Shown one piece after another: positions 1 to 13,600 of a stretch of 64,000 nt of DNA. A program made the position numbers and the translations under genes. The notes beneath the pieces were generated by a model. The model was given only the letters and a program-made list of their open reading frames with translations. It was not told the origin of the DNA and made no database searches. How positions within the stretch are numbered: the stretch's first letter is position 1; each line of letters opens with the position of its first letter. The DNA is from Siphonodentalium dalli (taxonomy: Eukaryota > Mollusca > Scaphopoda > Gadilida > Siphonodentaliidae): NCBI GenBank assembly GCA_032622095.1, contig CP136064.1:250916484-250980483 (forward strand), in the 5' to 3' direction.

Positions 1-653
1 AGGACATGCACATACCTTAAGAGGGAACATATCCTAAATAGTAAATAATCTGAATTTGCAATCTGAGATTCGGCAAACCAGTCCAAAGTTCATTAACGAA
101 TATACAACTGCACCATATAGTGCAATGTCATTTGAGACAGAACATAACATGTACAAAATAAAAAATATATATACATGTATGTATGTATGTACGCATACAA
201 TGCTATTAATATGCCAACGTGTGTGCAAGGTGTGATATGTGCACCAATGACTCGACCCCTATCGCTCCGTCTATATTTGTATACAATTGTTGTCAAATAG
301 TTTTCTGTATATAAATATATAATATAATAAAAAAAAGTGTATAGTCAACACTGTCAATAGGTGGTTGTTGATAACTCACATTTTTTGCAAAATGTTTTGG
401 CTAAAACTTTACTCTTTAAATGTGAGATATCTAAACTTGTGTTTGTTCAGTATACATGGACGAGGCAAACTTCTGCTTTGATCCCCTATATATTTATTAT
501 ATATATTTATTAAATGTATGTGTCTTTCTTTCAAAATGTTTGATGAAATATTTCATTTTACCATGCTCAACTCATAATAATTGAAGATTTACAGCGTAAT
601 ATTGATAGCATTGACAAACAATTCCTCTGTAGCAAACACATTTTTTGTCAGTG
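1..653. other. no gene recognised
   Basis: AT-rich sequence with a short ATGT microsatellite near 170-195 and no ORF resembling a known family on either strand. Because the lectin exon at 1406 needs upstream exons, this is probably intron of that gene (inference). Confidence 0.4.
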
Positions 654-1073
654 TAAGGGTGGGTTCATACACTGGCAAGTTTGCACGGTATGGTTTGCAG
701 GCATTTTGTCGTAGAAAACGATATGGTGCCATAATATGAACGGAAACAAGCACGTAAAGTGCATCTGTGCTACAGCTAACTACGTGCGAAGTAAAATCTC
801 TGTAGTTCCACTAGTAACGATGCTACCGGAATTTGCCTGTAAATATCATGCAATTATCTCGCAAGAATAAATCATACAGGTATTTGCAGGCAAATTCCAA
901 TAGCACTGTTACAAGTGGAATGAGATAAATGTTACTTCTCATGTCTTTCACTTTGGTAAAGATGCATGGTATGTGCACGGTTCCGTTCATATTCTGGCAC
1001 CATGTGGTTTTCTATGACGAAATGCCCGCAAAAACATACCGTGCAAACTTGCCAGCGTATGAACGTAGGCTAA
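654..1073. repeat. fold-back MITE-like element
   Basis: The left arm from about 654 (GGTTCATACACTGGCAAG) reappears inverted at the right end (CTTGCCAGCGTATGAAC near 1050-1067). The pairing continues inward through GCACGGTATG and ATGGTGCCATAATATGAACG to an inner pair around GAATTTGCCTG / CAGGCAAATTC (830-900). No coding potential is seen. Superfamily is not assigned. Confidence 0.75.
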
Positions 1074-1405
1074 AACATGTTCGCATCAGTGTTTACCTCA
1101 TAGATAGGCAACTTGAAATTTTTTACTGCTAATTTGGGCATAAAGTTTCAGTTTCAAAATTGATATAATTTAGACAAAAGGCATATTTAATTGATGCTTA
1201 TTTCAATGTTTCTACACATTGACGTTTATCAGAGAAGTATTTCCCAAAAATGACTATCTATAGTCCTTCAATTTAGTTGAATTATATCGCGTCCAAATAT
1301 AGGTTCATAGGCTGGCATGGTTCAGCTATACTGCAACAAGAAAATTGTAAAAAATTACAGTGTAGCTAATACTTCTTATCTCTTCAAATAATCTATAAAG
1401 ATTAG

Positions 1406-1639
1406 AGGCAGACGAAACGCCAAACTACGTGTGGATAAATGGTCGACGGCTTGGGTCCTCTTCGCCGTGGTTGTTCTATCCCGAGAAAATGCCGATGAAA
1501 TGGACGTATTGGGAAAATAACTTCCCCGAGGAAAATAATGACCATGACTGCATCGACATCAAGTGCAAAGGGGAAGGAACTTGCAAGTGGAGAAATTTCA
1601 ATTGTGACCACCAGCAACCAGCTCTTTGTCAGAAAACAT
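1406..1639 (+). CDS. lectin exon: C-terminal half of a C-type lectin domain
   Basis: Translation runs from about TPNYVWINGRRLG to ALCQKT and ends at a good donor (ACAT|GTAAGC at 1639/1640). The spacing W-x-INGRR, KWTYWENNFPEE, DCIDI, CKWRNFNC, QPALCQK matches the second half of CTLDs: the tryptophan before the Ca2+/sugar site, then the C-W-C-C pattern with the last cysteine in ALCQK. The usual EPN/QPD motif is replaced by NFPEE and WND by WRN, so classical Ca2+-dependent sugar binding is doubtful. The acceptor is AG at 1404-1405 (alternative at 1406-1407). An antisense ORF covers the same stretch but resembles nothing known. Confidence 0.8.
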
Positions 1640-4600
1640 GTAAGCTTGTAGAGATTAAAATTGGGTTGGGCCAACAGGGACTTCACGCCACAGGCATTTG
1701 GAGGGGGTGTGTCTCTCGCCCTCACACACCCCCCCCAAATTTCACGCCTGGTGCACCATTCGTTGGAGATGTCAGATGTAAGTTGAATTTGTTCTGATAG
1801 TTTGATATTCAAACAAATATTTGGCGTGAAATTTGTTATTTTTTGTTACAACCATTTCAATATTTTCTTACTTTTGGTCAAAGTTTTACTGAAATATATT
1901 GATGGCTAATAGTTGGACATTTGCACTCAAAGAGGGATGTTAGGTTGGAAATTGACAACAGTTGGACAGTTTGAGGTACCAATTTAAGCCCAAAATTAAT
2001 TTGGTGGGGAAGTGGTATGTGAGTTCCGAAAGGAAATAAAATACAGAAGAAAGAAAAAAAACTGAAACAAAACATAAAATCAAGCAAAGCAACAATAAAA
2101 AAAACAAAGCGGAAAATAAAACAAAATACAAAACGAAAACAAGTAACCAAAATTTGGGCACTCATCGTTGTGGGTGAGACGGGTTTCCCTCACACAGTCT
2201 GCTATTTATTTGATAGGTGTTATAACGAACCAAAGCCGGACGCTTTGGGTCGTATATAGACTTTGTTATATGATCATAAGTTTCTTTCCCCAATTCCTAT
2301 GTTAAAACCTAACGAAAAAGTTGAGATATCTAACGATGTTCACCCCATTAATGAAACAACGGGTTAATAACAGTTCTGAGTGACGTCAGATACTTCAGAG
2401 GTTAACATAACTTATTATCAGACCTGGAAATACTGAGATCAGGTTTTCACAGCGACGTTCAACGTCACAACGTCTTGTCCAATGAAAGCGCGTTTCATAT
2501 ATATATATCTTTTATTCCTCCAAGTCAATATGAAGATTTTACAAAAGAATATACATGAATATAATTATCGCATTGTTTCTTGGTTGACACCATTCGGCAA
2601 ACCTCGTCAGATTCCGTCACCGTTTGGCCCCCAGAGGTCACAGGTCGAGGAGTTCAGAATGGTGTCGACACGAGGAATTGTCAGCCCTTGGAAGTCAAAA
2701 TTCACCAAGGCCTACGGCCTTGGTGAATATTGACTTCCTCGGGTTGACAATTCCTCGTGTCAACCTCGAAACAATGCGATGATTGTATATTATCTGATTT
2801 TGTGACGTCACCAATTATTATCTAATACGACGCTCGTATTTTGAATTTTTGCGACCACTTTTGTTGCACAGTAGATCGGTGGGCTTAAAGCATTAATGTC
2901 GTAATCGGAAATAAACACGTGTGTCAGTCAGTTACCGGCGTTCCAAGATGAGGGGAGTTACTATCGGAATTTACACAGTGAAGTTCATTCGTAGCGGCGG
3001 TTTACATTTTATTGAGAACATAATTATCACATATTAAGGACTGTCAAATATTTGCATTGGAGTGGCCTAAAATATAAATCGCGCGTGTAATGAGAAAATC
3101 TTAATCACTCTGGCAGGGCGATACTGAATACAATACTGGAATCGGAAATCGGTGATTCATGCAAACGTTATTATATCGCGTTTAAATTATCCTATATATT
3201 ACATAGTACATATATATATATGGGAATCTGATAATCCTTAGATATCCTTCTATTTTCATGAATCGACAGAGAACACACACTTACATGTATGAACAAAATA
3301 GAAGATAATTCAGGTTATCGCGATTCGGTCGATGGTGAAAGCTACATGATGCGGTTGTTCATCGAGTTTCGTTGAAATCGACATGACGACATTTCTGAAA
3401 TCGACAAGCTTCATCGTATAGTACACATCTCAATCGGATTGCGTACACAGCGTCAACAAGAAAACCATAGTCAGAAATGGTAACGCGCTCAAAATCATAT
3501 ATTATATACCCATGATTGTAATTATAAAATATAAAATATATTGGTTTCGCGAATGACCAACTCAGAATTCCGTTAAAATAACAATAACAACCAGCACTTA
3601 ATTAACGAACCGGCGGCCGAATCGGCCGTCTCCGACCACAACCATCAGTGGGCTGCAGAACGAAAAATATCTATAAATGTTGAAATATAAGACTTACAAA
3701 TTATCTTTTTCATTTCTTTTATTTGTAATTGACATAGCTTGTCACAAACCAAAAATCTACATTATTGACATAATAATGTAAAGGACAATAAACGAAATTG
3801 AAATTCCCAACTACACCTTTTACCCGACTCGGCCTCCTGGTCGCGCAGTTCGACTTTTAAACCGGAAAAACCCATTATCTATAAATAAAACGCCCAGCGA
3901 ACCATAGCTATCTAGAATTTGGACAACAGTATACACGCGGCGCGCGCGTAATAATATAATGGTTAATTTCAGTAAAATATTCCCCTCTCGACAACAACCA
4001 ACAGTCTTGATTTTTGAATACTTTTAGTTTGATGTTGGGAGTTTATATTCTGTAATAATTTGTACAAAAGGAACGGCTTTTAAATTTTTGTTTGTTAGGT
4101 TTTAAGTCTGAGTTGAGAGCTCGCAGTTTGTTTGTTTGTGAATCTCTGATTTCTCACATGACCTGATGTTTGATTGACCTAATTTATACACGAGATTGCT
4201 AGCTATATGACCAATTCTTTCGATGAACCCTTGTGCATGTCTGGAGTGAAATGAATCATAATCACATCACGATATAAGGCCTAAATGAATCTTATTTGAT
4301 GGGAATACGCATCTATGAAGTTATTTTTATTAGATTAAAAAAGGCACAGATATATCCTAGCTTATGCTTGTGGTTTAGCTGTGGTTAGTTAATTACGCTA
4401 GCGTATGGTCATATTATAAATATTGCACGGCTCGGAGTTGATTATGCCAGAGTAGATGTCCAAGGAGACTATTTATCCACTGATGGCCACGATTTGGCCA
4501 TAGTCAGCAACAAGCGATTCAATTATAATATTTTACCAAACGTTCTGCATGTTGTCCCAGATTTATAACTACAATTACTCTCCAACCCAACTAAACCTAT

Positions 4601-7600
4601 TCACCCATCCCAAAATACAACAGTTTATTTTATATTTGATGAATTATAGTCTTATACAATAGTGCCATTGTCAGTATCAAGGATTGATTGTGATCATACG
4701 AGCTACCCACATGATTGTTAAACTACTCCTGTGTCCCGTCTGTGTTACCTGGACTCCCTCCTACAGAATGAGCATCCTCGTTCACAACAGTTATTGTTGA
4801 GGCCCCATGCAGAGAACTGGTTTTGCTATATCAGGGGCTAGTCCCTCAAAACAATGAACGGCATCATACATTACAACATGTACAATGTCTTGTTGCTTCT
4901 TCTGGGAATGGTAGCCTCTCTTGCCACATCCACAACATCTGGTAACATAGTCTCGTACTGTCGTCAGCAGTTCTGTTTGAAGTATGGCTTGAGTTGTGCT
5001 TTATTCTAAGTTAGTTCCACGCCTTGGTATGCGGTTAACACACCAACATGAATTTTCCAAAGAATCTTCTTCAATAGTCTCCTAAGTAGGACGACCTTCC
5101 ATCTCAGTTTGTCACCATCGTCCCATGCATAGAATAAATAAACAATCATGTATTTGCAGCAACTACCATCTTTCCCAAGCACCCAAATTATTAATGTCCG
5201 CATATCGATATTTATCCCCTTATATACACTCTGGCTTGACGCTGTCGTTCATCTTCCATCACACAAGCTGTCCAGTAGACACATCTTGCATCTTCTCCTT
5301 CGCAATCTGATTGGAAATTCAAGGAGTAGCATGTATTAGTCAGTTGCTTCTTATGGGTGCTCCACTCTGGGATGTATTGCCTCAGCACAAAGCATAGAGA
5401 TGGTGTCTGCATTCCTGTGCTTGATTTTAGGATGATGCTTAAAGACCAACGGAATAGTATACTAGTTGCTTTAGTTTCCCGACTCAACGCATCTATTTAG
5501 GTTCCGATTAAATATCAATGCAAAAATCCCGTCGAAATTTACCCAGCAATTATCTTTAATTTGCGAAAAATGAGGCCAGAGTTTTGGTTTGGTTTCACAA
5601 CGCGCGCCACGTGGTCGATGGAGGGGCACGTGCCGTGACGCCATCGCTGGAAGGAATTTCTTACAACACCACTCGAATCGCTCGATGTAATATCGATATC
5701 ATGTAAACAAAGGGTAGTTATGTACATGCGGTCAAAAGTATATCGGGATATGATTGTATAGTGATCGAAATATCAATTTAAGCATGTCAACATATTGCGT
5801 TGTTTTTTTCCTGGTAAATAATAACATTAGCAATTAAAACGGCACGTTTCACAATGTCGCTCTGTCTATAACTGAATCTTTAGAATATATAGAAGTTGTA
5901 AATTTCAATGTAAAATAGTTCTTTTGATAGAATCATGGAAAAAGTACCGGTACAGGAGAATTATATACATTCTGGAGTTATCTATCTAAAAAAAACAATG
6001 GTATTGCCCATATGCCAACTCTTTTTCGGTCCAATAAACTGCAGTTGAATGGGAAAATTTTAATGAATTTTCCACAAAATTAACAAAAATTAGGTTTTTT
6101 TAAATCCTGGCTGTTATTCAACACGGCTATATCACACAAATGTCATTTATTTTATCTGTCATATTATGTTCGAGAATTACGAACAAATTAATTTAGCTCA
6201 GAATGAGCCATGTCAGACTGATTCATGCAGTTTAAAATCATTTTAAAATTTCATTATGATATATTTTCAACCAATTTTTCGGCCCTCAAGAATGGTCCTC
6301 AAATGTTGCCACGTTCAAGATTTGTTTTGTGATGCCGTTTTGTCGATTTGTTGTGTAATGCTGATTAAAAACTAAAGAATATATCGCAATATAAATTGTT
6401 CTACGCCAACGCGAGGTCAAGTCACAATTTTCGACCTAAGCCACTCTGCATCTGAAGATAGGCCTATATACTCGGATTAAATCATTATACCATGGAAATT
6501 CAACAAAATTGTGCTCAACCTCAATATAGAATATTCTTTGTTCGTATCATGTGTTTACAGTCTATGTCTTGGAGTTTAACACACAAGCACTCTAAATTCC
6601 ACTCCCACTTTTCACTTTATTGTCCGAGCACCTATATATGCAACCGCCCCTGTTGCACATCGATGAAGAATCAATGACCTCCTATTCATAAACCACGTGC
6701 TTCAAGATACGATCTACAAAATAGTTCGACCTTTTCGAGTTGTCCTACTCATGTAATCGAAAAAAAAATCGCAAGTTTGCATAACAATTTAAAACAGTTA
6801 TAATCTCGTAATGCAAAACGCATAGTATGTATCCATTTCTGATTGTCTATTTTGTATTTAGTTCCACGAACTTGATATGGCGCAATGATCAGAAAACTTT
6901 TTCAGGTGACCACACTTGAGAGTCACATGGCATTGTTTAGGTTGTGTTTACATTTCAAAAAGCTGATTTCCATTGGAATTTTGACTCATGGATGAAATGA
7001 TCTCTTAACTTTTAAAAGTAAGGGGAATGTAATATATATTTTGGGACTTCTGTCTGTGTGTTAGCTATGGTCGGGAAAACGGCTGGACCGATTGAGCTCA
7101 AACTTCCAATCTAAGGTTAAAAATTCACGGGCAGTGTTTACCGCCGTTTTGGAGAAGCTCCGAGCACCCCTTCTCCACTCGCAGTCACCAAAATGACCGT
7201 CCTTGGCACAGTGGGGTTAATCGCGTTGATAGTTAAAGAGCGTTCGTATCCGCAGTGTCGTTGATAAAGAGCGTATGCGTGTAGTGTGATTCTTATGTCT
7301 GGGGCCAGACGTGATTGTGTCTGTATCCAGACATGAGCGTGTTGTGTGTGATTCTTATGGCTGTCTTCGTACTTAGGGGTTCCAAGGAACGGGGGAGATT
7401 TTCATCGGGTAAGTTTTTCCACCTGAGGTGATCTTCACCTTGAAACGGGTACGCAGTGATCGCGCTTGGCTAACGAAAACGACCTTCTCATATATATATA
7501 TATATATATATCTAATATATATTTTGGGACTTCTGTTTGTTTGTCTGTTTGTTTGTCTGTTAGCTATGGTCGGGAAAACTGCCGGACGGATTTTCGACGA

Positions 7601-10600
7601 AATTTGATACCAATGGGGTAATTTTGTCCGGGGCGACCTGACCTTGACCTTCAAAATGGTCAATTCAAGGTCAAATCGGGTAAAACTGACGGATTTCGCT
7701 AGGTGTACTTTTGTCCGGGAGTGTTTTGGACGGGGCAAATCGTGACTCCGACCTGACCTTGACCTTCAAAATGGTCAATTCAAGATCAAAGCCCGGACGA
7801 AGTCGGGTCACCTGCTAGTAGTTTATATTTGGATATTCTACTCACGGCATTTGGTATAATGATTTGATTTTGTGAGTATATAAATAACGCCATCGCAACT
7901 GTTGAATCAACTGGTGTACAGACTACAATATACTTCACTAATTGTACTCGCCAATGTCAAAACGTTAATCACTGCACATTCAATTTAATAAATTGATGTT
8001 GATTTGCTTTGGTTCCATGGAGTATAAATGCAAGTTGGTCGGACATTTTGTGTGGAATGTGAATTTGATTTTATTAATCTGATTTTATGCTCATTATTAC
8101 AAAATATATACTCCTTGATTCATAACGTCTTCCCTCTGTCGTGACCGGGGGTCCCGCAATGGTGTCATGAACCAAGTGACTGATCACAAACGTAAACAAT
8201 AATATAGCTATTTCTTTCAAAATATCATTAAATGTATTCACGAAAATGTTATATTTATATGTGTGAAATAAACATGGATGCATGCTTAAAACCTTTGGCA
8301 ACTAACAAATCATATTTAAACAAATAATAAGGTAGTTTATTTTCTGATTTTGGTTGATCTTTAATCATCAATTAATCACATGATGATAAACTTTGCTGCA
8401 ATCACATCATCTGCCCACGATGTTCCTTGAATTTGTGTAGCTCCGTTCTGTTTTCTCAAAACTTCTGATCCAATACAAAAAAACTACCTCCTTCCCATGT
8501 TGTAGCTGATAGATCACTACACCCACTGCGAAGTCCGAAACATCCGTGTCGAGGGTAAACTATCCACAACCAACTGTTGGCAAGTCTAGGATTCATGGCC
8601 CATGTACTTTCATCAATTCCCCAAATGCGCTTTCACATTCATCTAACCAGTTGAAAATGTTCTCCCTTTTAGAAAGATCAAACAGTGATAACAGCTGAGT
8701 AGGTCTGGACATTCTTCCAGTACTACAAGGTTAATACAAGAAACATTCTCACATCATTGATATTCGTCATGGAAGGTGTCTCCATCTTCTCCGGTCAGTG
8801 ACAATACCATCTTTGGATTCTAAAAATCGCAAGGAAAATTCTGTCTGGCAAATATTTCATTTCTTTGGATTCAGATTTTGTCCAGATTTTGAAAGAGAAC
8901 CTAGATTTGGTCAAGTCATTCCAAATGCTCCTGAAACTGCTGCTATGTACTACCACGTCATCTAGATACCGAAGTAATACCTGTCAGTGCAGTACTGCCA
9001 GATTGTTATGCATTGAAATGTTGACAAATTATTACTAGAGCCTTAAAGGTACTCAATCCGATCAGAGGGTCCCCATATCATCAAGATACAACAACAACAA
9101 CAACATTTCTTCAAAATACGCTTCAGTTATCAGAATCGGTTAATTGCCCAAAAATAATGCTAACCACAGTCAACTATAGTATCAAATTACCCAAAACCTG
9201 TTATTTATCAACGTTTTGTTCAACGAAATTTTGTCAGTTGTCAAATATCTGACACAAAAAAGTCACTGGATTTTAGAGTTATCGATCTTCATCATCCATC
9301 TGGTCAGATAAGTTATTCTCGTCGACAGTTTATTGGGCCACTTAAAATTAAATTAATAGATTTCAAACATCGATATCTGATCACCCCTAGCTTTGATGGG
9401 TGGGTTCCTCGACTCGAATCAAATATGTTTTACCCCCGAAGCCAAGGAAATAGTAATTTGCGAGCGCTAATTCGGATTGAGTACCGTTAATGACATAAAT
9501 CGAAATTGGCAGAGTCCACCCCGCAGCATGGAAACTACTGTGATCCCCTTGTCTTCTCCCAAGATAGGACCTGGTACTGGCCCAAAGCAATCTTGAGTGA
9601 TGACACGCACAAGCGCCACTTTGTGCACTACTCTCTGGGGATTATATACTTTTCTTTATGGCCTTTTCGTTCAACTTTCGGTAGTCCACACATCAGCGCT
9701 ATCGTCCATCCCTTTTTCTTTGCTAATTACTGTGAAGACCCAAGGACGTCTTTATAAGTTCAGTTGGCTTTACCTTTCTTACTATTTTATACATAACATT
9801 ACGTTTTAAAATCGGTAACCTCGGCTGTTCATGCACAATTTTTCAGTTGTAGCTGGTGGTAAGTTGGTAACCAGCCATTGTCTAATTATCTTCCCAAAGC
9901 GAACTAAGTCTTTTGAGAAATAATGACTTCTGCGAACTAGCACATCCTTAAATTACAAATGCTCCCTTTTCTTCAGATATATTCTGACTCCTTGTTGTGA
10001 ACATCTTCTCCAGATGTATAGGCAGCTTCTCTCTGGCCCTGTTAATGGCAGCTTAAGAATGTGTTCAGGATGTCAAACGCCTGTCCAATCCATCTCACAG
10101 GAATGAATAACGCGATGCGACCTGGCTGAGCACATTTGGGTGTCGCTCTATACGCGGGATTGGATACCCTATTGATCCAACAGTCAATATATCATGCTTC
10201 AAGTCTAATACACAATGATTATATTTGAGAAAGTCCTGACCTGATATATCACAATGAATTCCTCCCACATTGATTATCATATCCATTACTATTTCATCAA
10301 CTGTCATGTTGAATTGGCCTACTCCCAGTCTTCACAGACATCTGCTGTGTTGAAATATGCCGTCATTCGGAATAACTCATGCTGTCGTTGTTTCATAATC
10401 TATGCATATGTATCCTCTCGAATGAAAGAATTTCTCACAGCAGAGTCAACCAATCATATCAGTGGTACCCTTCTATTGCACCTTTCACATATCGTCCAAC
10501 GAACCCATCATGAAATCCATGTAGCGGCAGATTGTACTGACTCACTTCTACTTTATTTAAACTGGGTTTCGTCAGCTTCAATGTTTGACCTGATGGAACA

Positions 10601-13600
10601 GTGCTTGGGTTTGACGTGGTTTCTCCTTTCACTGGAAATTATCTACTGTCAGGACTCTCTCCTCTGGGACTGCCTCTGCCACTCGGACTACGATTGGCTT
10701 TTGCAGGGTTACCAGGAGTCTCTTTTTTTCAGTGACTATTCTCTTCTGCAGGAGTCACTCTTCTGTGATTGCCTATGCTGTTTCGGCTATGCTCGGTTTT
10801 GGCACTATTTACAAGTTACTGTAGTCTCTCTGTTGTGTGAATATACTCTTCTGATAGGATTCTCTCCTCTGTCGCTCTGACTATATTAAGGCATGGCATG
10901 TTCTCCTTTCTATGACTCCACATTTCTCATAACAGGCTTGTTCGGCTTTGTGAAACAAAGTCAGACTGTCTGCCCAAAGTATGAAAGTATCCTCCTTCGG
11001 TCTCTTTAGTAAAGCTACTTCGCCACAGAAGCTAGTGCTCCTCCATCTTTTACTTCAGCTCATTCCAGTCGGTTCTAAACATCTAATCCTTTGTAGCAAT
11101 CCGTGGATTGACATCTTACCATGGTAACTAATACCAGTCACCTTCTTTTTCCACCTCACTTATTTGCTGGAGCAACATTCTCGTAATACCTGGAATTCTG
11201 GCCACATGTAATTACATGTGCCGCAAAATGTTTGGTCCACTGGCAACTGCCATCATTTTGCACTCACGCTTCTGCCATGAGTCTCTCCCCTCGGATAAAC
11301 AATGTTACTCTGACAATATTTTGGCATCGCATGACCACCAGGAATGTTTTCTTGCTGCAACTACAGAATAGCCATTACTCCATTACTCCATTGGGTATTG
11401 ACGTCACTAGGAATTTCCGGTGCTCAGAATCCGGCCCGATCGGCCAGGAGCTTGCTTCTTCGTCTTAAAGTTGGAGACGAAACCTACAACTTTCCATTCT
11501 ACAGTTCTGACAACCAAACTGACAAAGCCTTCTGATTCCCTCTAATGCATGTGACAACCCACAGTTGCGCACCAAAATATGCTATTGCCATCACAACCAA
11601 TGATCCTAAAAGGGTTGGCAATATTTTGGCTGACTGAAATACACTATATCGCCTGATTCAGAGCTGGTATAATCCTTATATTCAGGCGTAAATTCCTCGA
11701 GTGATCTTTAATATTCCAAGAATCTTTTATCCACTCCTGTATCTAGATCCAATCTCTGGTGTGGGTAAAATGTAATCCATTTCGGAGTTGAATAATTGCG
11801 TGGTCCAGATTATGTCATATCCATGAAAGAATCGCGTCGTTTCTAAATATGGCTCATGTCCGTGTGTAAGTTCAGTGTGGTGAATATGAATACAAATTTC
11901 CAAAACGTCCTTTTAAAAGATGTATCCTGGAATCCAACCACTGCCACCAATTGTAGCGTTTCTTTGCCGTAGTGTATGGTTCGTTCCAATAATATCAAGA
12001 ATCCAGATAATGGTTTAAGATACACAAACTCTGGCTGCACTGACACATAACTACAACCACTCTCAAACCCAGACTAAAAATACTTTTCCCGCCCCAAAAT
12101 ACAGGTCCATTTTATGTTAGATGAAGTATAGTCTGTATACAATAGTGCTATAGTCAGTGTCGGTGTCACAATATTTTCTAATTTTACAGGCAATCTTCTC
12201 ATCGACAAACAGAGTTTAATATCATCCACTATCATATCCACCGGGAGTGTTCCCCACATCATATCCACTGTCGAAAGATCCCGGTTATTAGATGAACCAA
12301 CAAATACAGAATCCATTAGCACAATCTCATTTGAGACAATAAGCCAGATGGAACTGATCCAGATATTTACAGCAGAGCAAACCCATTCCATAGAGATAAA
12401 GTCAGCAATGGTAACACCGACAGTTGACATCACCTATACAACGCCTAGTCAGTCATCAATGATAACTGGGGTGGACATGACATATACAACGCCGTGGCAG
12501 TCATCACTCGTGGACATTATTACCTCGTCAACGCCGAACGAGCCATCAATGATACCTGGGGTGGAAATGGCACATACAGCCCCGGCACAGTCGTCAATGG
12601 TAACCGAGGTCGAGATGACTCCTACCATGACAATGAAGTTGTCATTAGTAACTGAGCAGATAGACAATCATTCGACACCAATCAAGTCATCAGTTGTAAC
12701 GGAAACACCTATACAACCATCAAGAAAAAGTGTGGCCCATTCCATGACCGTCCAGTCATCAAATTTTACACAGGGGATCCAGCCGACGTCAACACAGCCT
12801 TCGATGAATGTGACTAAGTGTTCAAGTAAGTCGTCATTTAATTTATAGTTCTCAACACATTTTAATGACAGCACATGCAGTTTCGACTATATAAGGTAGA
12901 TGTTTTAACAGCTGCATGAGATATGTGCTTGTCTCCGACACACGCCGAGTGTTGTACATGCCTGAGACTATATAACACACAAGGCACCGAATTTTAGAAA
13001 CTGCATGGTTGTTTTTGTTTGTTTGTTTGTTTGTTTTCGTGTACTGTTTGTTAAACATGGTCAAGTTTTATATTGAATTCGGGCAGTAAATTAACTAGTA
13101 AATATGAATCGAGGACATCTGTCTGGAAAAGCTTCTATGTCAATTAATAGAGATTTTATTGAGACGTTTTTTTTATATAATATCTGCCTTCTACCCTGGC
13201 AGTCAAAGTATCAATTTTAATGGAAAGATCAGGCCGTCTCGCGAAAATAGTTGGCGCATAGTAAGAAGGAAAACTCTATCTTATTAGCACTCTCCATCGC
13301 GGCAAATTGTCAATTCGACTCGTTCAGATTCCGCCCTGCATCAGAAATAAACGAATTTATTGTGCTTTTATGGACAAATAATATACCAAATCTTCAGTGT
13401 TTTGTTCATAAGACAGCTAGTAGTCTTGAAGTCGGGTTTAATTATAAACATAATTGTGACCCGAAATAGATAGGCTATCTTTATTGATGTATGCTGATTG
13501 TTCTGGATCGTGCAATACGTTAGTTAGTAGTACACGCTAAAGCGCACATAAACAAGAACACCATAGTCATAAATTGTAAGCCCTCAAGATCGTATTATTA

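Larger units (their letters stand above)
4475..12170 (-). mobile_element. decayed Ty3/gypsy LTR retrotransposon inside the lectin intron
   Basis: Reading the minus strand from high to low coordinates gives LTR, primer-binding-like site, gag remnant, protease, reverse transcriptase, RNase H, integrase zinc region and a second LTR-like segment. This is the Ty3/gypsy order. Frames are broken throughout, so it is a pseudo-element. Later insertions interrupt it (9043-9490 TTAA element; about 5.5-8.3 kb including a Helitron-like piece at 7511-7818), and the integrase core appears deleted. It is antisense to the lectin gene. Domain calls rest on short motifs seen by eye, and the outer limits are approximate. 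Confidence 0.7.

Noticed and set aside
1402..1812. 136-codon minus-strand ORF
   Set aside because: Lies opposite the C-type lectin exon, which has clear domain spacing and splice sites; the antisense frame resembles nothing.
4854..5009. Plus-strand ORF with a signal-peptide-like start (VLLLLLGMVASLA) and several Cys
   Set aside because: The minus strand of the same bases reads as the zinc-binding region of a gypsy integrase, in line with the surrounding retrotransposon; the hydrophobic ORF is its antisense shadow.
10254..10880. 208-codon plus-strand ORF
   Set aside because: Antisense to gypsy gag/protease remnants; no domain on the plus strand and unusual composition.
12348..12848. Independent 166-codon gene starting at ATG 12348
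   Set aside because: The frame is open upstream to a strong acceptor at 12189 and ends at a good donor at 12825, so it is an internal exon.
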